Assembly: GCA_016758965.1 (NCBI GenBank)
Contig: JAEPRB010000260.1
Location: 1-53,210, forward strand
DNA length: 53,210 nucleotides
Direction of reading: 5' to 3'
Origin: Circinella minor
Lineage: Eukaryota > Mucoromycota > Mucoromycetes > Mucorales > Lichtheimiaceae
Positions 10,615 to 21,848 of this stretch are shown piece by piece. Each line of letters starts with the position of its first letter. Position 1 is the stretch's first letter. Both the position numbers and the translations under genes were made by a program. The notes under the pieces were generated by a model. That model was not told the DNA's origin. It ran no database searches and worked only from the letters and a program-made list of their open reading frames with translations.

Positions 10615-12094
10615 TTATTTTTGTTTAGATCGTGTAGATCTTCGGAACGAAGTTTCCGAGTTTGAAAATTTTCTTTTGTTTGTAATAATATTTGCATTTT
10701 TTGTTTTCTTTGTGTTTGGTTCTGTGCCTAATCTTTTCCAATATTCTGATATCGTTTTTTGTTGAGAGAACGTTTCTGCTCTCTGCCACGTATCATTCTT
10801 TTCCTCATATCCTACCCATCTTACTTTATATTCATAAATACTGGGTTCTATTTCGCAGTGTGCAATAATTGCTTTTACTTCATACAATTCATCACAAGGA
10901 ATTACTTCATCTTGTGAGATTAATTTTAAACAATTAGGTGGATAGTTGGAAGGTTTTAAATTTCCCATTTCATCTTTTAGCACATAAGAACCTCCACGTG
11001 TTTTTCTTATAACGAGATATAGGCCTTCATATTCGTTTTCTAATTTGCTACCTTTGTCTGTTACCCTAACCATGACATGGCTGTTTGATGGAAAGTCAAC
11101 TATTAAATGTTTCTTATTGAATTTTTGTGCCTGTGTATCAAGTATGGCTTTTACACATTCATTAATAGCAGAAAAAACAACTGTTTCCATTTTGTGCATT
11201 CTTTTCTTCAATTCATTATATGATAATGGCTCTACGCCTATTTCGTTCCTAAAATCTTGGAATTGATTCATTTTTCTAGCAAACATTAATGTGTAGAGAG
11301 CTGTGTCCGTACGTTTTGATATTTCAGCATTAATGGCTAGTTGAATTCCTAGAACGAAAATGTCCCATGACTTGATTGCACCTCTAATGCTTTTTCTTAA
11401 AGCACGCACTGATGTTTCTACATATCGTTCTGCTGGATTAGATCGAGCATGATATGGTGTACTTTTACGGTGGTAAACACCTGCAGCTTCTCTTAACTTT
11501 TCCATTATCGAATTGACAAATTCGGATCCCCAGTCTGTGTTAATATAACGTGGGAAGCTAAAATCTTGAAATATTTGTATTAATATTTTTGCTACTGTAT
11601 CAGATTGTTTATTTGGTATAGTGCGAAGAATAGTAAATTTGGTACACAAATCTACGGCGACAAGTAGGTAGTTATTTCCAGAAAGTGTGGTCTTGAATGG
11701 ACCAGCTAAATCTAATGCCCAGTGATCTGAAGGGAGATAAGATTGGACAGGACGTAATGGATGATATCCATGTTTTATAATGTTATTTTTAGCACATGTG
11801 TCACAAGCACGTACAACACTTGATGGTTGGTGAAAAATACCATTCCAGTTAAATCCTTGGCTTCGTAAACCTTTTGTCATTGCTTCAGCGCCAAAGTGAC
11901 CGAAGTTATGCTGATCTAATAATAATTTATGTCGATCTTCCACTGGTGGTGTGATCATGTCAATAAATGGATTATCAGCACGTAAGGAATGCATATGTAT
12001 GGTATCATTTGTATTTAAATTTCGATTTTTGTTATTATTATTATTATTATTATTTGATTGCGGAAGTGAATGTCGCGGTTGTGTTGGAACTGGA
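10615..12094 (-). pseudogene. Gypsy integrase with C-terminal chromodomain (3' part of pol)
   Basis: This is the pol segment downstream of the CACTA insertion. It starts within a linker at 12094 and keeps one open frame to the stop at 10615. Seen in order: an H2C2 zinc region (HNFGHFG ... CDTC); the catalytic core with the first Asp in ALDLAGPF, the second in NTDWGSEF and the Glu in SNPAERYVE; a GPY/F-like region; and a C-terminal chromodomain (YEVKAIIAH ... YEYKVRWVGY ... DTWQ) that makes this a chromovirus. Chromodomains of this kind guide integration to marked chromatin. The segment is undamaged in itself but is cut off from RT by 5.6 kb of CACTA DNA. Its frame matches the upstream part (17656-17822) once the insertion and one GGA copy are removed. 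Confidence 0.9.
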
Positions 12095-12240
12095 CACTAC
12101 GGGAAAAATAAACTTATTAAATCTTGTTAGATCTTATTGAAACTGAACTTGTTAAAACTCGTTTTGTACTAAGAAATGAACAAGCCAACAAGTTCTGAGT
12201 TTTAACAAGTTTCACAAGGTTTAATAAGTTTTAATATATG
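12095..12240. repeat. CACTA left TIR and subterminal repeats
   Basis: After the terminal CACTACGGGAAAA there are repeated units such as AACTTATTAAATCTTG, AACTTGTTAAAAC, AACAAGTT and TTTTAACAAGTT in both directions. CACTA transposase-binding sites usually take this form. Confidence 0.8.
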
Positions 12241-12352
12241 GATCATAACCGTCCATTTTATTTATTTTGTCCTCATCCCATGCTATTTTATTATACACAT
12301 TCGTATACAAAACACCAGTTTAAAAGCATAATCACATCACATATAATTTTTT

Positions 12353-13850
12353 ATTTATTATTTTAATAATTGTTGTTTGTAGACTAGTATATTATTGCTA
12401 CATATAATTATATTTTTTGTTTCTTTTTGATGTTCGTCGTGTACTGATGGAGCTACTTGAAGGTCGTTTTCCAACAGTAAGGCTACCGGTTGGATCACGA
12501 TTTTCTTGATCGTTAATACTGTTATTATTAGTATCTGTAGTATTCCTATGTTAATATCTACGCCATGGCTTTGTGCTGCATCATAATCGATTTCGTCTGA
12601 ACGTCTTGCCTTACCTTGAGTTCTTGTTGCAACTTCTGAGTTTCTTCTTGTTGTTTCTCTGTTTCTTGTATTTGGTGCAGTATCTTGCATAAAGTATTTT
12701 TAAAATTCAGAAATATATTCGTGAATGCGATATCAATGATAAACCATCGTACTTACCTTCATTCAATGTAGAGTTTGAATTAATCGAATCTTCACGAACG
12801 TCTCTTCCTTGATCTCTGCCCCTTCCCCGTCCCCGTCCACGAGCTCGACTTACTGTGCCTCTTCCTATATCTCTTCCACGAACACGAGTTCCTCTTTCTC
12901 TTTGTGTACCTCTTCCACGACCTCTTCCATTTGATACTGTTGGTTCCTGATTTTCCGTAAGGGAGATGCTACTTGCGCTTTCTCCATGAAAAACATCCTG
13001 ACTATTATAAATAGCAATAATATCAGCAATATCATTTCAATATCATCTATAATTTATCATCAATACCTAATACTAAGAACACTTACTTTCCTTGTGATTG
13101 ATAAGAACATGATAGCGTTTCTTGCATTACTAAACGGGGTGGTGTGCTTGGTCGTCTTGTTTGAGGAAGTGGAGATGGGGATAGAGAAAGTGCAAATCGT
13201 GTACTTCCATTTTCAGTTTGTGATTCACGTTCGCTTCTTCGTTCAGACCCAACAAAGTTGTTCCAACCAGAATGTAAACAATGTTGTGCGATCCACGAAC
13301 CTTCACACGACGATAATTGAAGATGTAAAACTTCATGCGTCTTACTTTCATATATTTCTATTGCTCGCGATTTGATAGATTTTGGGATGTTAATCCACTT
13401 TGTTGTCATTGAAGATAAATTGTGTTGTCGAAGACGATCTTCAATGAATCCTCGCACAACACGCATCAAGTGTGTTGTTAAGTCATTTCGAACACTTTCG
13501 ATATCCTCTTCAGGTACATGAAAAAATGTAAGTAGGGCATTATCAATGTGGTCATTGTTGACATTTGAAATCACGTATTCTGTTCCTTCAATCATAATTC
13601 GTGGTTTATGACAACGTCGAACACTTGTATTTCTTGCATTTTGATTGCTGATTGTTGTGCCACTGCTTACCTCTGGTTCTTGATGAAGCTGCGCATTAGA
13701 TAAAATATTAGCCATTTCACGAATAGCTTGTAGAATTTGGCGACCTGTTGCTTCCGTTAATGGATATTGTTGCTCATCGTCAACTGATTCGTTTGAATCA
13801 TGCGCAAATACAGAATTGTGCGTTAGCTCTTGAGTTCTGTCATTCGACAT
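12353..13850 (-). CDS. CACTA companion gene, Arg/Gly-rich protein, divergent from the transposase
   Basis: Start ATG at 13850. Exon 1 runs to about 13087 (donor GTAAGT), giving some 254 residues rich in polar residues with no domain I recognise; it contains IEGTEYVISNV and KWINIPKSIK. A second exon (about 13011-12765) joins in frame after a TAATAG acceptor and encodes an RG-rich stretch (RGRGRGTQ, then RGRGRGRGRD), as in RNA- or DNA-binding proteins. A third exon (from about 12690) begins DTAPNTRN. The reading frame after about 12560 is uncertain: a switch of frame gives a more plausible polar tail (TGSLTVGKRPS) ending near 12400. CACTA elements often carry a second gene that binds subterminal repeats, so that role is likely but is inference. 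Confidence 0.6.
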
Positions 13851-13982
13851 GATTTTTGTTTAAAAATAACAGAAAGAAATAAAAGGCACCGGTTCTTTTT
13901 CTGTACTAGGTATTATATAGCTCCGCAAATGGTTTTTTTCTTTTTTTTTTTTGCTTACCCAAAGTACAATTCTCAAAACAAG
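13851..13982. promoter_or_regulatory. Bidirectional spacer between the two CACTA genes
   Basis: 132 bases separate the minus-strand start (13850) from the plus-strand start (13983). A TATTATATAG motif at about 13911 lies some 70 bases before the transposase ATG, and a CT/T-rich run follows. The divergent arrangement implies shared promoter DNA; no direct evidence is visible beyond that. Confidence 0.4.
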
Positions 13983-16900
13983 ATGTCATATTGTAATCAA
14001 TGCGATAAAAGTGTCCCTACCAATCTTGAAAGGCACAAAATATTTTGCAACAGATTCGTTGGCTTAGAACATAATTATTCAAATAATAATAATGATAACG
14101 AACTTCAAAGTAGCCTACCGAATACTCCAACGAATACCTCCAGCTTTTCATTACATGAATCTGAAAACTGTATAATGACTCCCACGTTTATTCGAAACAA
14201 CAATGACGATTACGATAACGACGATTATGATTTTGGAGATGGCGAGAATCAAGACCAAGTACAGCAACAATAGGATCAATTTGAGGAGGTATATTCTAGT
14301 GATAGTGATGATGATGACGGATTATTACGCCAACTATACTACTTTGAAGAAAGCGACAACGAGTCTACTGGACATAGATCAAATTATCGAAACTACACTG
14401 ACAATGGTGTTCCGGTTATGGATTTCAGAGACATGATTGAGCCAAACTCACAAGATTATTGGAATATACGACTTTCTAACATCATATATGATGCAAATAT
14501 ATCAAGAGCTGCACATGAATCACTAATCCAGTTTTGCAATGATTGGAGAAAAAGTAATAATTTTCGTATGTATATGTATAATAAATATGATTGAGTAACA
14601 AATCTTTATTTGAACGTACTAACCGTTTGTATTAAAGGTTCTTCTCCCCTTGACTCTGTATATGTCGCAAATCGACGGATGACTGAGATGCTACCAGTCG
14701 AAAGACAAATCTATCACGTTTGTTAAAATGGTTGTAAGCTTTACGAACTAGAAAATGACATAGTTTGTGAGTGGTGTAACGCTTCACGATACCAAATTTG
14801 TAACCCATTACGACCAGCGGCAACAATGAGATATTTGCCATTATCTCAATTACTTGGTTCAATGCTTGCGTTTCCTTCGTATCGAGCTATGTTTCGCGAG
14901 ACATTTAACAATAGGCGCACAACGGAAAGCTTAACTGACATATTCGATGGGTTTGCTTTTGAAGATCAAGAGCGTTATTTTAACGATGAGTTTTCCGTTG
15001 GACTCGCTTTATTCTGTGACAGTTTCGCGCCCTTTGATGCAGGACGTAATTCTGTTTCTATGCAGCTAATCCATCTGGTGGTGATGAATCTCCCAAAAGA
15101 CGAAAGGTATAAATCGGACAGTCATCGAATTATATATATATATATATATAATACTGATGGATAACCATTATTTACTTAGATATAAAAATAAAAACATGCT
15201 TCAAGTTCCAATCGCCCTAGGACCGTTGAAACCAAAAAACATTCATTCTTTTTTATCCCCTTTGATGGAAGAACTAGACCAATTATCAAAAGATGGAATG
15301 GTATTAAGGGTGGATGATGAACCAGATGATATAATGATACATGCCCATTTACTTTTGGCATCTGGAGACTTACCCGGAGTCAGTGATTTGGTACATCATA
15401 CTGGTCATACTTCTCATTATGGATGTCGCACATGTAGAATTGAATCTTTTTCATTGATTAGTCCTAAAGGAGGTGGGCAAGGACAGTATTTCCCAGGTAC
15501 CGAAGAAGTGGTTACTGAACGAAATGATGACGACTTTTTTGGTCGATTACCGGTAAACGAATTATATTTATTATGATGATGGATTTTATCAAATGCACCT
15601 GCATTCATATTAATAAATTAATAATTATTATAGAATTATGGGATTTTAGCCTCTAATCCATTTGTACACCTTGTCACATATCACTCACCATTCTTTTATG
15701 GTACAGACGAATTCCATTTGATTGGGCAAAACATTGCATGACAAATTCTTTCGATGCTAAAAGGTCAACATGCTAATGCAAATACACCATTTACTTTGGA
15801 GCGACACCAACAAATACGAATTGGAAAGGTGTTAAAAGAGTCGCATTTATTGATGCCCATAGGACTTGACGGTGATATAGGAGGTAATATATTATTTACA
15901 AAAAGGTGTACATGACAAATTAATGAATTAGATAACTAACACTACTATTAATAAAGATATATTTGCTAGATCCAAAAGCTCCCGTGCTGTGGATTTTATA
16001 GATTTTCTTGTATTTGTATTACCAACAGTTGTATATGAACAATTAGAACAAAACGGTTGTCCAGTTTTGGAACCCTTAATGAGTTTGGTTAATGGGTGTA
16101 GCTTAGCTTTACAATGGGAAATTACGTACAATCCTGAACCTCCTGAGAGAGAAGGTGATTCACAACAACCAAGTGATTTGGATAGGTTACGAAGGTAATG
16201 TAAAATAGCTATAATTATGAGGTGTTGTGTTAGGGTATTTATAACTATCTTTTGTCTAGATATTTGAAAGAATGGCACACATTTATGTATAATGATATGC
16301 CACATAATTTATATATAATCAACATACACATGCTGACCCATTTAGCAGATGCTATCGGTGTCCTCGGAATACCTCGTGCAATAAGTACGCGAAGCATTGA
16401 ACGGGCTATTGCTATGATATAGTCATCATTTTACACTTTTTTCTTAAAAGAAGATATATGTGCCTTACTATTGTGGTATTATTTTTAATTATACTTAGGA
16501 GAAGTAAAAGGGTACATCAAATCACGTGTGGCTCTTGGTCCAAATGCATCTAATGCGTTGCTGAAAATTGCGGCTACCCGATATTGTAATCGACTACTGG
16601 ATAATCGAATAGAGAACGATTTGAATCAAAAAGAAGTTTATCACCTTGGAGTTTTGGGGCCCATTACTGTACGACGTTTCTTTTACGAATTTTTCGCATT
16701 ATAATCTATCATATTACATCAAAAAATACTGGTCGCGTTGTACTGGAATTATAATTGATGAAGTCGATTCAAAGCTCAACGTTGTTACTCCAAAGCTGTA
16801 CCTTAGTGATTCTGAATATGACTGTCTGAGATTTGCAAATTAGCGCGGAAAAAAACTAACACATTTTGTGACAGTAATGTTGCCTGTGGATTTGGATGCC

Positions 16901-17294
16901 TGGTTAAAAGATGCTGAACAGACAATGGCATGGAGAAGGTTTTTTAGTGAAATTGTTTTATTTTTTTCTCACACTTATAATGGTAATGCTATTTATGTAA
17001 AATAGGTGAATACATGCCTGACCGATAATGACGATAATGACATTTTTTTAATTAGGTGAGACCAAAATGCTTTGTCTTCTTAATATAATCGAAAATGTGA
17101 GTGAGAATGGTGCTGAGGTGGCGTATGGGAATAGTGAACACGGAACAAGGCACTATGTAACTGAAGTAGAGCATATTGAGGAATTTGCAGGGATGATCAA
17201 ATCATCTTTATATCCAGGATCATACTATTATATTTACAAAAGCATGGATATTGGAAAAATAAAACTTGGAAATACTCATGAACATCTAGTATAA
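13983..17294 (+). pseudogene. CACTA Tnp2-like transposase (decayed)
   Basis: Proposed start ATG at 13983, giving an N-terminal zinc-finger-like CNQCDKSV...H...C. Introns at 14566-14637, 15107-15179, 15553-15633, 15884-15956 and 16195-16259 join in frame. Exon 2 holds a second zinc motif (NGCKLYE...CEWC). The transposase core follows: ALFCDSFAPFDAG (probable first catalytic Asp), PLMEELDQLSKDG, ASGDLPG (probable second Asp), GCRTCRI, YGTDEFHLIGQNI and SIERAIA with VKGYIKS. These match the Tnp2 family of EnSpm/CACTA transposases. In-frame stops are TAG 14271-14273, TAA 14724-14726 and TGA 15739-15741; the donor near 16420 is lost, and the C-terminal part (16500-17294) is only loosely assembled. 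Confidence 0.8.
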
Positions 17295-17309
17295 CTGATA
17301 GCTAGATCC

Positions 17310-17652
17310 TAATATGGATTAATAAGTTTAAATGTGTTTCCATTAGTTTATTATAAATAAACGGTCTAACAAGTTCCAATAAGTTTAAATACGTTTTCAC
17401 TAGTTTTATTGTGTCTCTTTTTCAGGAAAATTATTGAACAAGTTTTAACAAGTTTAAATAAATTTCCACTGAACAAGTTCCAATAAGTTCCAATAAGTTT
17501 AAATAAGTTTCCACAAGTTTCATTGTATACCTTTTTCAAAAAAATTACTGAACAAGTTTTAATAAGTTTGCACAAGCTTGTTTAAGAAATTCCAAGATCC
17601 AACTAGTTTTAACTAGTTTTAACGAGATCGAACAAGTTCTTTTCCCACAGTG
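17310..17652. repeat. CACTA right subterminal repeats and TIR
   Basis: Many copies of ACAAGTT, CCAATAAGTTTAAATA and TTTTAACAAGTTTAAATA, partly in a repeated block (17366-17470 resembles 17480-17575), lead to the terminal TTTTCCCACAGTG. They mirror the left subterminal zone. Confidence 0.8.
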
Positions 17653-17655
17653 GGA

Positions 17656-20208
17656 GCATTACCCCCTCTCAAAGATGCAATATCATCGATGTCTTCATAT
17701 AAGCGGCTCAATAGGTCTAGTAGGGTATTTTGTAATCCTGGTATATGTACGATTTTTATACCGGGATAAGATAAAATAGTTTCTAGCCAGTTAATCATCA
17801 TGCGATTAGCTATTGGTTGTGTCTATAACCAGCATAAGGAGCGATGGTCATTATGAAGTTCGAATTCGCGACCATATATATATTGGTGGAATTTATAAAG
17901 AGCGAAGATGATGGCAAGAAGTTCTTTCTTGGTAGTTGAATAATTTCTTTCTGATTTAGAAAGAGTACGAGACATGAAAGCAATATGTCGTGTTTCATTT
18001 TTTATTATTTGATACAGAACGCAAGCTATGCCAGAATTGCTAGCATCAGTACCTATGTAGAATTTATCATTTAAAGATGGATAACGTAATATAGGAGTCT
18101 TGGTTAATGTTTGATGTACAGTGTCAAATGCTTTTTGTTGTGCTGTACCCCATTTTCCTTTGAGTGATTTTTCATGACGTAAAGCATCGATTGGGGCCAT
18201 GATTTTAGCACAGTTGGGTATTGACGAGCGGAAATAATTAATTAATCCACCAAATTTCATGCAATCTTTGCCTGTTTGTAAAGGAGGATAGTCTAAAACG
18301 GTTGTTACTTTACGAACGTCAAGAGCAATACCTTTAGCTGAGACACTAAATCCTAATAAATGTGTGCTTGCTTGAGCGAAATTACATTTGTCTAGATTAA
18401 GAATTAGATTGGCATCTGTCAATATTTTTATGAACTTGTGCAACATGATCTGCATGTTCGTGTATGTTTTTAGATCCGACAATAATATCATCAATGAAAC
18501 AATTGACGAATGGAAGATCATGAAATAAAATGTTCATAACACGTTGAAAAGCACTGCTAAGCGTTTTGAGTCCGAAGCATCCTTTTGCATAGGAGTACTG
18601 TTTCCCTAAGAATGTAAAGCTAAGTTTTTGTTGATGTTTTTGTAATACGGGAAATCTTTCAAAAGCTGCTTTTAAATCAAGTGTAGTGAAAACATTACAT
18701 CCACTTAATTTTGAGAAAATTTCTTGGATGTTACTGATAGGGTGTCTATCGTTATTTGTTAATGCACTGTTAATTCCACATGTGTCTAAGCAAAGTTGAT
18801 GTTTTTTAATTCCATCTGGGCCAGTTGTTTTTGGAACTGCTGTTAAGGGTTGATTCCAAGCAGTGTTTACTAGAGCAGGAATAATTACACCTTCTTCTAA
18901 CCATCGATTAATTGTTTCTTTTAATTCAGGAATTAAAGCGGATGGCAGAGGATATTGTGGTCTATATATCGTGACATTTGGAGGTGTTTCTAATTGAATC
19001 ACTGCTTCTAGTAAAGGACAATGTGATGTAGGTGGAATGTTTTCATTTTGTTCTTCTTTAGAACCAGCAGGTGAATTATTTGGAGGAGGAACATCGTAAC
19101 AAGTATCATTATTGATGTGTGCATGTGGATTATCATCCCATGATGTGGCAAGACCATGGATAGAGATACCCAGTTTTGGCATAAGATCCATACCAATAGT
19201 TATGATTATGTTTTCCGAAAGTGGTAAAGCTTCGAAAGTATGAGTGACTGTTTTACCTCCATATTTTAAAGGAATATTTTTGACTTCCCCAACTCTTTTT
19301 CCTTCTAAACCTTCTATTGAAGTTATAACAGAACCATGATATGTAAATGGTGTAAATGACAATTTATTATTTTTAATATATTCTAAACTAAGTGATGACT
19401 TCTCACAACCCGTGTTAAGGAAAGCCAGTATTTGTTTATCCTGTAAAGTGATAGGAACAAAAATAGCCGAGGGTAAGTCAGTGTTTTTCTTAGTTCGATT
19501 ATATTTTAAAGAGTGGTTTGTGTTTTGCGTATGTGTGTTATATTGTAATAATGAATCGGTTTTAATAGTACCTTTATTATTGTTAGATGATGTTTCCATG
19601 AGTTCATCATCATTTACAGAAAGTATATCTTCTACTTGTGATGACAAGTGAGTCATATGGCTGCGAACCGTGTTATTATTATTATTATTATTTATGTTCG
19701 AGCGACGAGCTCGAAGCATTTCCTGGCACTCCTGTCCTCTCACATACGGAACACGGCGGCAAAAATGGCACAAGTTAACATTGCTGGGACCAGCGCTATT
19801 GTTATAATAATTTTTGTTGGAGGGACCAAAAAAGGAACGAGAACCAAATTTGTTGTTGTTATTGTTTTGCCAATTTTTGTTGTTGTTGTTATGAGACATA
19901 CGCAATACTTCTTTTACTTTCTCGCAATCGAAACGGGTGTGGTTTGACTTTGGATGTAAAAAGCAAGCATTCCTCTTTGGAAACATTGGCGCCTTTCCTT
20001 TACCTTTGGATTTGTTTATTTTGGTCCGGCGACGTTTGTTTTGTGGTCTCTCGTCATCAGAATCGGTTTCTTCTTCACTATCAGAGTTTGAATCAGAGCT
20101 GCTATTATTGTCTGAAGATGTTTCTGAGGCAGCAAGGGATTGCACCATCTGAACGACTGGTTCAAGTTTGTCAGGAATCTGATCACCGTGATGGTTAGTG
20201 ATCAACAT
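17656..20208 (-). pseudogene. Gypsy pol: protease, reverse transcriptase, RNase H (damaged)
   Basis: Read from 20208 downward. A polar linker with acidic and Lys/Arg stretches is followed by a Cys-rich site (CHFC...C) like a degraded Gag knuckle. The aspartic protease has AFLNTGCEKS, with Asn where the catalytic Asp of D-T/S-G is expected (about 19411-19419). RT shows NVFTTLDLKAAF (first catalytic Asp) and FIDDIIVGS (the x-x-DD box). RNase H shows GTDASNSG, the Glu in TTKKELLAI and NDHRSLCWL. A frameshift at an A-run near 18430 separates FIDDIIVGS...QVHK from ILTDANLILN. TAG at 17823-17825 interrupts RNase H. The frame then continues to the CACTA site with the linker HIPGLQNTLLDLLSRLYED. Confidence 0.88.
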
Positions 20209-21096
20209 CTATGCTTTTTTACGATACTGACGATTGAGGGAGCAGAGGTAATTGAATACCAGATCTTGGTTATTAGGAATGCCATATTTAACAGCGTACT
20301 CTTGAAGTTTGTTAGAGTATTCGCGTAAGGATTGGTTTTTGGATTGTTTCATGGTACGAATGCGGTGACGACGGTAAAATATTGTATATGGAGATGTGAA
20401 GTAGTGCTCAACTTCGGCACGAAACGAATTCCAATTTGTTATTTCTTGCTTCTTCATGGTGGACAGCAACCATGCTCTTCTATTGGCGTCACACGTTATC
20501 GGAATCAGTCTTCGCCAGTTCTCTTCGATGTCCAATTCATATGCTGCGAGGTGGACCTCAAAATCGTCCAAAAAGGACTCGGCGGAATCATAACTATCGC
20601 GCCTTTTGTCGTGTCTGTGTTGGCCTCTTAGCTGGAATGCAGGAAGATCCTTTGGGACAACTGGTGTTTTGTGATGCTGATTGGTGGTGACCTCTTGGTT
20701 AGATTGTTCATTTTTTATAATATCCTCTATTATTGTTAGGCGTTCTTGGAAATCTTTGCGTTGATTATTTAGTGCTTGTACTTCATCGAGATTGTTCCGG
20801 ATAGTTGCTAGGGTTATCAAGCTTGTACATCGAATCAATTGTTGACGTAAGTATTTAATAACGGCCTCAGGTTTACTATTTGGACCTAGTTGGCTAGGAT
20901 GAATTTGTTCAAGACCGTCTTGACTATCTGGGACCCATGGAGTAGCATCTTCGATCATTGCATCAAGATTCAAATTGTTTGCTTGTTGGGCAAGACCGGC
21001 AGTTTCATCATTGTTGTTTGTTTGTTGATTATCATGATTAACAACAGGAGTGGATCAATTAATATCGGAGTTGTTTGAGGTTGGAGTGTTAGACAT
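20209..21096 (-). pseudogene. Gypsy Gag (two in-frame stops)
   Basis: First ATG at 21096 (MSNTPTSNNSDIN), then TGA at 21055-21057, after which the frame stays open to TAG at 20209-20211. The middle matches a retrotransposon Gag capsid-like domain: ENWRRLIPITCDANRRAWLL, WNSFRAEVEHYF and SLREYSNKLQEYAVKYG. The terminal TAG is in the same frame as pol (K-K-A-stop-M-L-I-T). Either it is a CAG-to-TAG nonsense change in a fused gag-pol or a readthrough stop; the other stops in this element favour nonsense. Gag would form the virus-like particle in the cytoplasm. Confidence 0.8.
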
Positions 21097-21119
21097 GGTG
21101 ATAGTTCACAAGAAAAAAA

Positions 21120-21575
21120 TGTCGTATGGATGGGAAATATGGATAAAATAAGATAGAAATAAGGTAAGAGAATAAATAGATATAGAAATAGATAACAAAG
21201 ATAAGACTTGTGAGAATCAATTAGGTCTTTTATTATATGAATAAAGTATCAAGATAAAAAGATAAAAGATAATTCTTTATTATTAATTTTAAGTCTATAT
21301 ATATATTCTTTGGTACATAATTTCCCTATCCTACGATGATGGGTTCACTTGTTGTTTTAGTTTCAATATATTTGATACATGATATGTTTTATATATATTA
21401 TATTATTATTGGTATATGATTATGGTTGGTATCTTATTATTATAATATATGTTTCATTTGGTATGACTTGTTTGATATGGTATAATAGAGAAGTAACCGA
21501 TATTATTATGTTTGAGTTAGATCGATGTATATTATTATTATTTATTATTGATAGTAGGTAGGTAGGATTATCACA
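21120..21575 (-). repeat. 5' LTR of the gypsy element
   Basis: 456 bp, with TG...CA ends on the minus strand (TGTGATAATCC at 21575, CATACGACA ending at 21120). The primer binding site should follow at 21119; the minus strand there reads TTTTTTTCTTGTGAAC, which I do not recognise as complementary to a particular tRNA. Confidence 0.9.
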
Positions 21576-21848
21576 ATGTGAGCATTCAAGTATCCATAAA
21601 TATGGGTGGTTTAGCTGCGAATTAATAAATCTTTATCTTTTCTAGCTCTTTCACTTTGACTTTTACCTTTTCTTTTCTTTTATTTTGACAGACTTTTCAA
21701 CAAGGGAATCTCTACCATGTGGCATTGTCGAGTACCGCGCACAGCGAATTCGAAGCCTTTATATACTTTTTAATACTCCCCCCAATTTTTTTCTTTTATT
21801 TTTATTCCAACCCCCTAATTTTTTTCAAATTTTTCCAAAATTAGCTAT

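Larger units (their letters stand above)
12095..17652 (+). mobile_element. CACTA (EnSpm/CMC) transposon inside gypsy pol
   Basis: 5558 bp. The left end is CACTACGGGAAAA (12095) and the right end TTTTCCCACAGTG (17640-17652); these are inverted repeats differing at two of 13 positions. Both sides carry a 3-bp duplication GGA (12092-12094 and 17653-17655), the size typical of CACTA elements. Both subterminal zones are packed with AACAAGTT/AACTTGTT-type repeats in both orientations. The element holds a Tnp2-like transposase on the plus strand and an Arg/Gly-rich gene on the minus strand, divergently transcribed. Confidence 0.92.
10232..21575 (-). mobile_element. Ty3/gypsy chromovirus, interrupted by CACTA and by Helitron H2
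   Basis: LTR retrotransposon on the minus strand. The 5' LTR is 21120-21575 (TGTGATAATCC...CCATACGACA, 456 bp). Gag, protease, RT, RNase H, integrase and a chromodomain follow in that order. The 3' LTR (10232-10561) is cut by Helitron H2. Without the CACTA insertion (12095-17652) the element would be about 5.9 kb, normal for the class. The five bases outside the 5' LTR (21576-21580, ATGTG) are the expected target duplication; its partner should lie left of the window. The two LTRs are nearly identical over the shared part, so the insertion is young. Four coding lesions are described in the gene entries. Confidence 0.9.

Noticed and set aside
19412..20198. Several plus-strand ORFs opposite gypsy gag-pol
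   Set aside because: Low-complexity mirror frames of Asn/Ser-rich minus-strand coding sequence.
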